A stretch of DNA of 64,000 nucleotides, taken from Izhakiella australiensis. GTDB lineage: Bacteria > Pseudomonadota > Gammaproteobacteria > Enterobacterales > Enterobacteriaceae. Location of the stretch: positions 1-64,000 of the forward strand of contig NZ_MRUL01000021.1 of NCBI RefSeq assembly GCF_002006995.1, written 5' to 3'. The position numbers were made by a program, and so were the translations under genes. Each line of letters begins with the position of its first letter. Position 1 is the stretch's first letter. This document shows, piece after piece, positions 48,876 to 57,569 of this stretch. The notes below the pieces were generated by a model. That model made no database searches. It worked only from the letters and a program-made list of their open reading frames with translations, and was not told the DNA's origin.

Positions 48876-51509
48876 ATGAGCGACCTGGCCAGAGAAATCA
48901 CACCGGTCAATATTGAAGAAGAGTTAAAGAACTCTTATCTGGATTACGCGATGTCGGTTATCGTTGGCCGCGCGCTGCCGGATGTCCGTGACGGACTGAA
49001 GCCGGTGCATCGTCGCGTACTGTTCGCGATGAATGTATTAGGTAACGACTGGAATAAGGCTTACAAAAAATCGGCCCGCGTCGTTGGTGATGTCATCGGT
49101 AAATATCACCCCCACGGTGATTCTGCTGTTTATGACACCATTGTCCGTATGGCTCAACCCTTCTCACTGCGCTACATGCTGGTCGATGGCCAGGGTAACT
49201 TCGGTTCAATCGACGGCGACTCCGCCGCGGCCATGCGTTATACCGAAGTTCGCATGGCGAAAATCGCCCATGAGCTGCAGGCGGATCTGGAAAAAGAAAC
49301 CGTCGATTTTGTCGCAAACTACGACGGTACCGAGCAGATCCCCGAAGTGATGCCGACCAAAATCCCGAACCTGCTGATCAATGGCGCTTCAGGGATCGCG
49401 GTAGGTATGGCAACCAACATTCCTCCTCATAACCTCACCGAAGTGATCAATGGCTGCCTGGCTTACATTGATGACGAAGACATTTCGGTTGAAGGTCTGA
49501 TGGAGCATATTCCCGGACCCGATTTCCCAACCGCCGCGATTATCAACGGTCGTCGTGGGATTGAAGAGGCCTACCGTACCGGACGCGGTAAGATTTATAT
49601 CCGCGCTCGCGGTGAAGTGGAGACTGACGCTAAAAGCGGTCGTGAAACCATCATCATCCACGAAATCCCTTACCAGGTTAACAAAGCGCGTCTTATCGAA
49701 AAGATCGCCGAGCTGGTGAAGGATAAACGCGTTGAAGGCATCAGCGCGCTGCGTGATGAATCCGATAAAGATGGTATGCGTATCGTTATCGAGGTGAAGC
49801 GTGATGCGGTTGGCGAGGTTGTGCTCAACAACCTTTACTCGCTGACTCAGCTGCAGATCTCTTTTGGTATTAATATGGTTGCTCTGCATCAGGGGCAGCC
49901 GAAAATTATGACGCTCAAGGGCATACTTGAAGCCTTCGTGCGCCACCGTCGTGAAGTCGTTACCCGCCGCACCATTTTTGAACTGCGCAAAGCGCGCGAC
50001 CGCGCCCATATCCTTGAAGGACTGGCGGTTGCGCTGGCGAATATCGATCCCATTATTGAGCTTATTCGCCGTGCGCCGACGCCGGCTGAAGCTAAAGCGG
50101 GCCTGATGGCGCAGTCGTGGGCCCTGGGTAACGTCGCGGCAATGCTTGAACGCGCTGGCGATGACGCCGCACGTCCGGAGTGGTTGGAAGAGCAGTATGG
50201 CATTCGCGACGGTCAGTATTACCTGACCGAACAGCAGGCTCAGGCCATTCTGGACCTGCGTTTACAGAAGCTGACGGGCCTTGAGCACGAGAAGCTGCTG
50301 GATGAGTATAAAGAGCTGCTGGAGCAGATCGCCGAGCTGTTGCGCATTCTGGAAAGCGCAGAGCGCCTGATGGAAGTGATTCGCGAAGAGCTGGAGGCCA
50401 TGCGCGAGCAGTTCGGCGACCAGCGTCGTACCGAGATTACCGCGAACAGCGCGGATATCAATATCGAAGATCTGATCAACCAGGAAGACGTGGTGGTCAC
50501 GCTGTCGCATCAGGGATATGTGAAATATCAGCCGCTGAGCGACTATGAAGCGCAGCGTCGTGGCGGCAAGGGACGCAGCGCCGCAAGAATTAAAGACGAA
50601 GACTTTATCGACCGGCTGCTGGTGGCGAATACCCACGACACCATTCTCTGCTTCTCCAGCCGTGGCCGACTCTACTGGATGAAGGTTTACCAATTGCCGG
50701 AAGCCAGTCGCGGCGCGCGCGGTCGCCCAATTATCAACCTGCTGCCGCTGGAAGCCAACGAGCGTATTACCGCCATCCTGCCGGTTCGGGAGTATGCCGA
50801 AGGCTGGAACGTATTTATGGCGACCGCCAATGGTACGGTGAAGAAAACCGCGCTCAATGAGTTTAGTCGCCCGCGCAGTGCCGGTATCATTGCGGTTAAT
50901 CTGCGTGAAGACGATGAGCTGATCGGCGTGGCGCTCACCAACGGTCAGGATGAGGCGATGCTGTTCTCGGCCGGTGGTAAAGTGGTGCGCTTTAGCGAGC
51001 AGGCAGTGCGTCCGATGGGCCGTACCGCTTCCGGCGTGCGCGGTATCAGGCTGGCCGAAGGCGATCGCGTGGTATCGTTAATCGTACCGCGTGACGAGGG
51101 CGCCATCCTGACCGTGACCCAGAATGGTTATGGTAAGCGTACCGGAAACGACGAATACCCCACCAAATCGCGTGCAACCCAGGGCGTTATCTCGATCAAA
51201 GTGACCGAGCGTAACGGACCGGTGGTGGGCGCCGTACAGGTGGTCGACAGCGATCAAATCATGATGATCACCGATGCTGGTACGCTGGTGCGTACCCGGG
51301 TGTCTGAGGTTAGCGTGGTTGGTCGTAACACCCAGGGCGTTATTCTGATCCGCACCGCTGAAGATGAAAACGTAGTGGGCCTGCAGCGCGTAGCAGAGCC
51401 GGTGGAAGACGAAGAGCTGGATTCCATTGACGGCAGCATCGCAGAGGGCGAGGATGAAATCGCCCCTGAAGCTGACAGCGATGATGAGCCAGCCGCAGAC
51501 GACGAATAA
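48876..51509 (+). CDS. gyrA: DNA gyrase subunit A
   Basis: GyrA cuts and reseals DNA for gyrase supercoiling. The 877-residue protein has the N-terminal topoisomerase core with the catalytic Tyr122 in AMRYTEVRM, the quinolone-determining region [15 protein letters not shown] with Ser83 and Asp87 in the susceptible wild-type state, and the C-terminal beta-pinwheel with the GyrA box [13 protein letters not shown]. The tail is very acidic. A ribosome site, AGAAGGAAAG, lies upstream. It is followed by a strong bidirectional terminator. Confidence 0.98.
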   Translation: MSDLAREITPVNIEEELKNSYLDYAMSVIVGRALPDVRDGLKPVHRRVLFAMNVLGNDWNKAYKKSARVVGDVIGKYHPHGDSAVYDTIVRMAQPFSLRYMLVDGQGNFGSIDGDSAAAMRYTEVRMAKIAHELQADLEKETVDFVANYDGTEQIPEVMPTKIPNLLINGASGIAVGMATNIPPHNLTEVINGCLAYIDDEDISVEGLMEHIPGPDFPTAAIINGRRGIEEAYRTGRGKIYIRARGEVETDAKSGRETIIIHEIPYQVNKARLIEKIAELVKDKRVEGISALRDESDKDGMRIVIEVKRDAVGEVVLNNLYSLTQLQISFGINMVALHQGQPKIMTLKGILEAFVRHRREVVTRRTIFELRKARDRAHILEGLAVALANIDPIIELIRRAPTPAEAKAGLMAQSWALGNVAAMLERAGDDAARPEWLEEQYGIRDGQYYLTEQQAQAILDLRLQKLTGLEHEKLLDEYKELLEQIAELLRILESAERLMEVIREELEAMREQFGDQRRTEITANSADINIEDLINQEDVVVTLSHQGYVKYQPLSDYEAQRRGGKGRSAARIKDEDFIDRLLVANTHDTILCFSSRGRLYWMKVYQLPEASRGARGRPIINLLPLEANERITAILPVREYAEGWNVFMATANGTVKKTALNEFSRPRSAGIIAVNLREDDELIGVALTNGQDEAMLFSAGGKVVRFSEQAVRPMGRTASGVRGIRLAEGDRVVSLIVPRDEGAILTVTQNGYGKRTGNDEYPTKSRATQGVISIKVTERNGPVVGAVQVVDSDQIMMITDAGTLVRTRVSEVSVVGRNTQGVILIRTAEDENVVGLQRVAEPVEDEELDSIDGSIAEGEDEIAPEADSDDEPAADDE

Positions 51510-51529
51510 GTCTTTGTGTTGACGGCCTG

Positions 51530-51566
51530 AAAAAAGAGAGGAGCTTAACGGCTCCTCTCTTTTTTA
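51530..51566 (+). terminator. Bidirectional terminator between gyrA and the putrescine carbamoyltransferase gene
   Basis: GAGAGGAGC (51536-51544) pairs with GCTCCTCTC (51551-51559) over a six-base loop, with an A-run before and T-run after. It serves both converging genes. Confidence 0.9.
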
Positions 51567-51588
51567 TTTAAGTCTGAACCTTAAATGG

Positions 51589-52635
51589 CTACAGCTCGCC
51601 TAAAAATGAGTGCAGCCGGTAATAATGCTCAATTTTGCGCTCCTGTGAAGGGATCGCGATATCTTTATGGCTAAAGTAGACCAGCAGGGCCATTTGCGCG
51701 GTCAGGCGGTTTTCCGCTTCGTCAAAGATGATCGAATTGGCTGACTCCATAACCTCACGGGTGCATTCACGCTGATCGTTTGCTGGCAGGCAGTGCATGA
51801 AAAGCGCATTGGGGCCGGCTTTGTGCATCATTTCTTCCGTGACGACATAGTCCGGAATAAAAGTGGATAAGCGAATATCTTTTTCATCCTCCTGGCCAAA
51901 CCAGTAGAAGCTATCCGCGACAACAACATCACAATTTTTAACGGCATTGGTATCATCGGTAATCACCAGTTTACCACCGGAGGTTTCGCAGTTATTCAGC
52001 GCGATATCAATCCACTTCTGCGGCGCTTTAAAGCGTTCGGGGCAGATATGCTTAAAGGTCATGCCAAACTGGGTGCAGGCGAACATCAGCGATGAGGCAA
52101 CGTTGGTTGCATCGCCCACGAAGGCGACGGTCAGGTCGCTGAGCGTTTTACCTTCTGGCAGATGTTCCTGCATGGTAAACAGGTCAGCCATAATCTGCGT
52201 TGGATGCAGCCAGTCACACAGGCCGTTAATTACCGGCACCGTAGAGTGTTCCGCCAGACCTGCCACCGTTTCATGATGATTGACGCGCGCCATAATGACA
52301 TCGCACATGCGAGACAGAACCCGCGCGGTGTCCTCCAGTGACTCTTTGGCGCCCAGATGAATATCTTTTGGTGAAAGAAATAGCGCGTGGCCGCCCAGAA
52401 TGGTTGCGGCAGTTTCAAATGAGACTCGCGTGCGGGTAGACGGTTGCTCGAAGATCATCGCGACGGATTTATTTTTAAACAGTGGCGGCACGGCGTTATC
52501 GCGTCGCGCCTGTTTTAGCAGCGTCATCAGTTGCAGAATATCGCACAGTTCCTGTTTACTAAAATCCTGAGTATTAAGGAAGTGGCGCAGGGTTGGTTTA
52601 TGCAAATCAGTAGCGCTGGATGATGGTAATCTCAT
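51589..52635 (-). CDS. aguB: Putrescine carbamoyltransferase (aspartate/ornithine transcarbamylase family)
   Basis: A 348-residue transcarbamylase. The carbamoyl-phosphate site is clear (PSTRTRVSFE near residues 65-74 and HCLPA at 281-285). The ornithine-specific SMG loop of ornithine carbamoyltransferases is missing; the equivalent region reads DSFYWFGQEDEK. It has a C-terminal extension of the kind seen in putrescine carbamoyltransferases, and resembles the enterococcal enzyme (GMTF, GDAT, VINGLCDWLHPTQ). With agmatine deiminase, carbamate kinase and an antiporter next door, the likely reaction is carbamoylputrescine plus phosphate giving putrescine plus carbamoyl phosphate. Start 52635 follows AAAGGAGC. 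It probably has its own promoter. An unusual ornithine carbamoyltransferase remains possible. Confidence 0.82.
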   Translation of the reverse strand: MRLPSSSATDLHKPTLRHFLNTQDFSKQELCDILQLMTLLKQARRDNAVPPLFKNKSVAMIFEQPSTRTRVSFETAATILGGHALFLSPKDIHLGAKESLEDTARVLSRMCDVIMARVNHHETVAGLAEHSTVPVINGLCDWLHPTQIMADLFTMQEHLPEGKTLSDLTVAFVGDATNVASSLMFACTQFGMTFKHICPERFKAPQKWIDIALNNCETSGGKLVITDDTNAVKNCDVVVADSFYWFGQEDEKDIRLSTFIPDYVVTEEMMHKAGPNALFMHCLPANDQRECTREVMESANSIIFDEAENRLTAQMALLVYFSHKDIAIPSQERKIEHYYRLHSFLGEL

Positions 52636-53021
52636 AAACAGCTCCTTTGTTGTCTAAAATAAGATGCCAGCGAGGCATATATAAAGGTTACGGAGAGTAT
52701 TATTGACAGGCTGAATTTATTTTTCTTCAATCAGAATCAGAAATCGGTTTTTATTTCCTTAAATCAATAATAATCATGACATCATGCCTGTTATTCTGTC
52801 GTTCTGGGGCTGTTTTTCGATAGTGAGTTTTAATGAGGGAATAAAACGCTGATGTGTTAGTTTTTATCATAAAGAAAAATGAAGATGAGCCGGAACTGGC
52901 TCTGGTTTGATGAGGTTGAATAGGGTAGTGAAGATTTTATTTCAGTTAACATCAGTGTTAAGATGATTTGATGCGGCAGGATTAAATGCTGTACGGGAAT
53001 TTTATCGGGTGAAGTGACGAC
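52636..53021. promoter_or_regulatory. AT-rich gap between the TetR gene and the carbamoyltransferase gene
   Basis: 386 bp without a gene. A minus-strand hairpin, GAGCC with GGCTC at 52887-52902, followed by a T-rich stretch may end the TetR transcript. The motif TCAGAATCAG at 52731-52740, about 95 bp upstream of the carbamoyltransferase start, resembles the candidate operator in the 54554-54820 control region. Confidence 0.45.
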
Positions 53022-53627
53022 TTATATAACGCGAGCCAGGTTTTTAGGGAGGTAAGAACCTAAATAAGCTTCAGTAATAATAATCGCCTCGCGTGCCATT
53101 TCGGGCGCAATTTCGCCGCCTTCCCGATAGTTCATAGAATAGACTTTATCCGCAACCTGCAATGCAATAGAAAATATATTCACATCTTGTGGCAGCGCCG
53201 GCAGTATGAAATAACGTTGATATATATCCTCAACCTGCTTACCCAGTAGCAAGTCGTTTTGCGCATCGGCATGACGAATCGAGGAATAGGTATGCTGCCC
53301 TAAAAGGATATGTTGAACCAGAGGCGTATTACGATAATAGTTGACGAAGCTTTTCTCAATCATACGGTTGATATCAGTCCAGTGTTTTACCTGGCTGTCA
53401 TCAACCGCATGTTGCAGAATTTCGGAAAAATCACGAAAAACATCATTCATTAATTCACAGATCAATGCTTCAATATTCGGGTAATGATGATAAACGGTGG
53501 AGGCTGCAATGGCAGCCTCACGAGCGACATCGTAAATCGATATCATATTTACGCTGCGTTGTGAGGCAAGCTGCACTGCTGCCTCACGAATTCTTTGCAG
53601 ACGATGTTCTGTGGGTTCTTTTCTCAT
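53022..53627 (-). CDS. TetR/AcrR-family regulator, probable agmatine-pathway regulator
   Basis: A 201-residue TetR-type repressor. The N-terminal HTH is visible (ISIYDVAREAAIAASTVYHHYPNIEAL, about residues 29-55, split across helices), followed by a helical ligand-binding domain of no recognised subclass. It lies 11 bp after the carbamate kinase gene on the same strand, so the two are cotranscribed. A TetR regulator (AguR) controls agmatine use in Pseudomonas, whereas lactic acid bacteria use a LuxR-type AguR. By context it likely senses agmatine or carbamoylputrescine; this is inference. Confidence 0.85.
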   Translation of the reverse strand: MRKEPTEHRLQRIREAAVQLASQRSVNMISIYDVAREAAIAASTVYHHYPNIEALICELMNDVFRDFSEILQHAVDDSQVKHWTDINRMIEKSFVNYYRNTPLVQHILLGQHTYSSIRHADAQNDLLLGKQVEDIYQRYFILPALPQDVNIFSIALQVADKVYSMNYREGGEIAPEMAREAIIITEAYLGSYLPKNLARVI

Positions 53628-53638
53628 TTTAGCTTCTG

Positions 53639-54553
53639 TTACAGGTGAATATGTGTGCCTGATTTGCCTGCCATAATCAGCGCCGCTTTATGCAGTGAAC
53701 CAATATGTCCGATCCCCGATGTCTGGCGGGCAAAATCACAACACGCGGTGACTTTCGGGCCCATTGAGCCGGCAGCAAATTCGTACTTTTCAATCTGTTC
53801 GACGCTAATATCATGCAGGGGTTTTTCATCGCGTTTTCCCCAGTTAACGCATACGTTATCACCATCAGTCAAAATCAAAAGATGACTGGCATTTAGCTGC
53901 TTAGCGAGCGTCGCGGCTGAAAGATCTTTATCAATGACGGCCTCAATCCCTTCAAGCCCCTGCGCTTGAGCCACCGTCGGGCATCCACCGCCACCGCAGC
54001 AGATGACCATGTGACCGGCGGCTAGTAGCGCATGAATGCTATCAATTTCGACAATATATTGCGGCGCTGGCGAGGGAACAACGCGGCGCCAGTATTCGCC
54101 ATCGGGTTTGATCTGCCAGCCAAATTCCTGCGCTCTTTCTTTGGCAATCTGCTCACTATAAACCGGTCCGATAAATTTATTTGCATCTTTAAATGCGGCG
54201 TCGTTCCGATCGACGATGACCTGGGTTAACAGGGTGCTGACTGTCATCTCGGGAATATATTGGTGCAATGACTGCGCTAACATATAACCAATCATTCCCT
54301 GCGTTTCCGCGCCCAGTACATCCATAGGATAAGGCGGAACATCGCGATAAGACAAACCCTGAAGCGCCAGCAGACCAACCTGCGGTCCATTACCATGGAC
54401 AATGACGACCTTCCAGGACTTATTAAGCTCAGCCAAAGAACGTGCGGTGATGTCTATATTTTTTTTCTGATTCTCATAGCTCATCAGCTCACCGCGCTGT
54501 AATAAAGCATTGCCTCCTACGGCAACGACCAGTACGGGTTTTTCCTCGTTCAT
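53639..54553 (-). CDS. arcC: Carbamate kinase
   Basis: Carbamate kinase transfers phosphate from carbamoyl phosphate to ADP, giving ATP, ammonia and CO2. The 304-residue protein shows the amino-acid-kinase motif VAVGGNALLQRG near residue 10-20, VIVHGNGPQVGLL, GGGGCPTV, VIDKDLSAA and the C-terminal GSMGPKVTACCDFA. It would complete the agmatine pathway (aguC role). It is divergent from the antiporter gene and cotranscribed with the TetR gene. Ribosome site AAAGGAAAAAAT precedes the ATG. Confidence 0.93.
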   Translation of the reverse strand: MNEEKPVLVVAVGGNALLQRGELMSYENQKKNIDITARSLAELNKSWKVVIVHGNGPQVGLLALQGLSYRDVPPYPMDVLGAETQGMIGYMLAQSLHQYIPEMTVSTLLTQVIVDRNDAAFKDANKFIGPVYSEQIAKERAQEFGWQIKPDGEYWRRVVPSPAPQYIVEIDSIHALLAAGHMVICCGGGGCPTVAQAQGLEGIEAVIDKDLSAATLAKQLNASHLLILTDGDNVCVNWGKRDEKPLHDISVEQIEKYEFAAGSMGPKVTACCDFARQTSGIGHIGSLHKAALIMAGKSGTHIHL

Positions 54554-54820
54554 ATTTTTTCCTTTAGCTCTCTATGATTTGTTTTATTAAAAGTAGCGCG
54601 AGGGACGTGGGTTTAGATTTGACCAGAATCAATGATATCTGGTCGCTAAAATTACTTTCGGATATTTACGGCCTTGTTCACGAATTTTATATCCGGGTGT
54701 GGTTATTTTTCGATAATTGATTCTGGTTTTCTCGCCGGTGAAGCAATAAACCTATATTGGCAGGGAGTATTAGCCGGTTAACAATCTAAAATACATGATA
54801 ATTATTAACGGAGATAACCC
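54554..54820. promoter_or_regulatory. Divergent promoter/operator region of the agmatine cluster
   Basis: 267 bp between the two divergent arms. It contains GACCAGA-N10-TCTGGTC (54621-54644), and a longer inverted pair ACCAGAATCAAT (54622-54633) with ATTGATTCTGGT (54716-54727), an exact 12-bp inverted repeat 94 bp apart. A related CAGAATCA copy lies upstream of the carbamoyltransferase gene. These are good candidates for TetR-regulator operators. Promoter hexamers are not clear. Confidence 0.6.
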
Positions 54821-56245
54821 ATGGATACGCAAGTTTCTGGTAGGAAACTCGGGGTCGGCAGCCTTGCGCTGTTTAGCCTTTGCGCAGTTATAGTTATTGA
54901 TACTTTGACCGCTTCGGCCTCTATAGGCGTCAGCGCAATTGGCTGGTGGCTGGTAACATTGATTGTTTTTGTTATACCTTACGGGCTTATTACCTCAGAG
55001 CTGGGTACAACCTATCCGGGGGAGGGGGGAATATATGATTGGGTGAAAAAAGCGTTCAACTATCGTTGGGCCGTGCGTACAACCTGGTTCTATTGGGTGA
55101 ACGTGGGTTTGTGGATGCCTGCGGTTTATATTATGTGTGCAGGCATGTTTGCTAATCTTTTCTTTCCTGAATTGCCGCTGCTGTGGTTGATTATTTTATG
55201 TATTGCCCTCACGTGGTTGACCGTCTGGATATGTAATGTATCGGTTGACGTTGGCGTATGGGTATCAAACGTTGGGGCTATTCTTAAAGTTTCGGTAATT
55301 GGCGTATTGGGCGTTTGCGGTTGTATTTATGCATTCAGACATGGCGTCGCCAACGAGTTCAGCTTCTCGGCTATCCTGCCCCGCCTGGATACGGGCGTAT
55401 CATTCCTGCCGGCTCTGGTATTCAACCTGATGGGGTTTGAGCTGGTTGCGACGATGACCCGAGAGATGAAAGACGTTAATGACATGCCGAAATCTATTTT
55501 CCTTGCCGCAGGCATTACGGCATTTTTGTATGTATTTGGCACCGTCGGCATCCTGATGGCGCTGCCGGTGGAAAATATTAGCCTGGTCGGCGGAATTGTC
55601 GACACGCTGCATAAGCTATTCGGTAATTCCGTTCTGGGTTCTGCAATGGTTTATCTGGTAGGGACCATGGCATTGCTGACGTTTCTCGGCAATATGGTGA
55701 CCTGGACTATGGGGGCCAGTCGCGCGGCGGCCGAAGCTGCTGGGGAGGGGGAACTGCCCGCGGTATTTGCTAAAATGTCAGACAAACACGGCACGCCGGT
55801 CGGGGCTAACATGCTTACCGGTATCATTTCGACGCTGGTTATTGCGGCCTATGCTCTCTTTGCTCAAGACAGCGACGAGCTGTTCTGGTCGGTTTTTGCT
55901 TTCTCCAGCTGTATATTTCTGCTGCCTTATTTGTTTATGTTTCCTGCCTTTATCAAGCTTCGCATCAGCGATCCAGCGACGCCTCGCCCTTTTAAAGTAC
56001 CGGGAAATGCTCTGGTGCAGTGGGTGCTCAGCAGCATTTGCTTTCTGATTATCCTGCAGGCCGTGGTGATATTTATTTTCCCTGCATTGATTAGCTGGCA
56101 GCTGGATTGGGCCTACAGTGGACCGGTTCTGGCAGGGGTTGTCGCGACCATTTTGATCGGTGAATTCTTGCTGCACCTTGCTGTAATGCATAAAAATGAG
56201 GGCGGGAGCTCCCATACTCCTTACTCTCAGCACAAACATATATGA
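54821..56245 (+). CDS. aguD: APC-family amino acid/polyamine antiporter, probable agmatine/putrescine exchanger
   Basis: A 474-residue membrane protein with about 12 helices of the APC superfamily (amino-acid/polyamine antiporter type). It has the N-terminal helix-break [30 protein letters not shown] and the helix 6 [18 protein letters not shown]. It resembles glutamate/GABA- and agmatine-type antiporters (Gad/AguD/YjeM-like), but the substrate cannot be read from sequence alone. The adjacency to agmatine deiminase (starting 13 bp downstream) and the rest of the pathway suggests agmatine uptake with putrescine export. Ribosome site ACGGAGAT precedes the ATG. Confidence 0.8.
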   Translation: MDTQVSGRKLGVGSLALFSLCAVIVIDTLTASASIGVSAIGWWLVTLIVFVIPYGLITSELGTTYPGEGGIYDWVKKAFNYRWAVRTTWFYWVNVGLWMPAVYIMCAGMFANLFFPELPLLWLIILCIALTWLTVWICNVSVDVGVWVSNVGAILKVSVIGVLGVCGCIYAFRHGVANEFSFSAILPRLDTGVSFLPALVFNLMGFELVATMTREMKDVNDMPKSIFLAAGITAFLYVFGTVGILMALPVENISLVGGIVDTLHKLFGNSVLGSAMVYLVGTMALLTFLGNMVTWTMGASRAAAEAAGEGELPAVFAKMSDKHGTPVGANMLTGIISTLVIAAYALFAQDSDELFWSVFAFSSCIFLLPYLFMFPAFIKLRISDPATPRPFKVPGNALVQWVLSSICFLIILQAVVIFIFPALISWQLDWAYSGPVLAGVVATILIGEFLLHLAVMHKNEGGSSHTPYSQHKHI

Positions 56246-56258
56246 AAAGGAATTTCTC

Positions 56259-57350
56259 ATGAGTAAAAGAATTAATTCAACACCACGTCGGGACGGCTTC
56301 AGAATGCCCGGTGAGCATGAGCCGCATCAGGAAATATTAATGGTATGGCCTGAACGCTGTGACAACTGGCGAAACGGCGCGAAACCGGCGCAGAAAACCT
56401 TTGTTGAGGTAGCAAAAGCGATAGCGCAAACCACGCCGGTAACCATGGTGGTGAGCGCAGCCCAGTTTGGTCACGCGCGTGAGCTGCTGCCGGAAAATAT
56501 TCGCCTGTTGGAAATGAGCAGCAACGACGCATGGATGCGTGATATTGGTCCTACTTTTGTGATTAATGATGACGGAGAGCGGCGCGGCGTTGACTGGCAT
56601 TTCAATGCCTGGGGCGGGTTGACGGATGGCCTCTATTTTCCCTGGGATCAAGATGATCGCGTTGCGCAAAAGGTCTGTGAAGTCGGCAGGTTTGATAGCT
56701 ATCGCGCGCCGATTGTACTGGAAGGTGGCTCCATTCATAGCGACGGCGAGGGAACGCTGTTCGTGACGGAAGAGTGCTTACTACATCCCAGCCGCAATCC
56801 GCACATGAACCGCGATGCCATCGAGGCTGTACTCTGTGAATACCTGGCGGTGGATAAAGTTATCTGGATCCCCAACGGCCTGTTTAATGATGAAACCAAC
56901 GGTCACGTGGACAATCTAATTCATATTGTCAGGCCCGGCGAAGTGGTTCTGACGTGGTGCGATAATCCATCGGACCCGCAGCATGATATTTCCAGAAAAG
57001 CGCTGGATTTTTTGGCGAGTCAATCCGATGCTAAGGGACGTAAAATTAAAGTGCATAAAATTCCGCTTCCCGGACCGCTCTATATTTCTCAGGAGGAGGC
57101 TGATGGTATTGACGTATCTGAAGGAATGCAGCGTGAATCGGGAGAGCGCCTGGCAGCATCCTATGCCAACTATCTTATTACCAATGAGCAGATAGTCTAT
57201 CCGTTGCTTGACGCCAAATTTGATGCTGACGTCGCGGCCATGTTGAAAGACCTCTATCCGGGATATCTGATTACCGGGGTGCCGGCACGTGAGATTTTGC
57301 TGGGGGGCGGTAATATCCACTGCATAACGCAGCAAATTCCGGTTAAATAA
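56259..57350 (+). CDS. aguA: Agmatine deiminase
   Basis: Agmatine deiminase hydrolyses agmatine to N-carbamoylputrescine and ammonia. The 363-residue guanidino-modifying enzyme shows [17 protein letters not shown], the His in [11 protein letters not shown], and the catalytic Cys355 in [11 protein letters not shown] near the C-terminus, all expected of the family. Start ATG 56259 follows AAAAGGAATT and leaves 13 bp after the antiporter stop; an in-frame ATG at 56196 overlaps the antiporter. It forms the second gene of the plus-strand arm. Confidence 0.94.
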   Translation: MSKRINSTPRRDGFRMPGEHEPHQEILMVWPERCDNWRNGAKPAQKTFVEVAKAIAQTTPVTMVVSAAQFGHARELLPENIRLLEMSSNDAWMRDIGPTFVINDDGERRGVDWHFNAWGGLTDGLYFPWDQDDRVAQKVCEVGRFDSYRAPIVLEGGSIHSDGEGTLFVTEECLLHPSRNPHMNRDAIEAVLCEYLAVDKVIWIPNGLFNDETNGHVDNLIHIVRPGEVVLTWCDNPSDPQHDISRKALDFLASQSDAKGRKIKVHKIPLPGPLYISQEEADGIDVSEGMQRESGERLAASYANYLITNEQIVYPLLDAKFDADVAAMLKDLYPGYLITGVPAREILLGGGNIHCITQQIPVK

Positions 57351-57360
57351 ACTTGCAAAG

Positions 57361-57386
57361 TGACAGCGGCCAGGCGGTCGCTGTCA
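57361..57386 (+). terminator. Hairpin after agmatine deiminase gene
   Basis: TGACAGCG (57361-57368) pairs with CGCTGTCA (57379-57386), with further GC pairing inside. It follows the stop by ten bases. There is no clear T-tract. Confidence 0.5.
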
Positions 57387-57569
57387 GCTAATTCCTTCCC
57401 GTTTGCACTTTATCCCTGGCGACTTTTACTTTCTGCGCTTAACTCGCCAAATTCACGGTCAGCCAGGTGCTTTTTGCCGTCTGTTACTGGCTTTTTCCAA
57501 CGGATAAAGCTAGTGTATTTCCATTCATAACACCTGTCTTCCTGTCCCGCACATTGCAGTGAGCATTCT

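Noticed and set aside
48876-51509. Quinolone-resistance mutations in GyrA
   Set aside because: Ser83 and Asp87 are both wild type.
51589-52635. Annotation as ornithine carbamoyltransferase (argF/argI)
   Set aside because: The SMG ornithine loop is missing and the context is the agmatine pathway, so putrescine carbamoyltransferase fits better.
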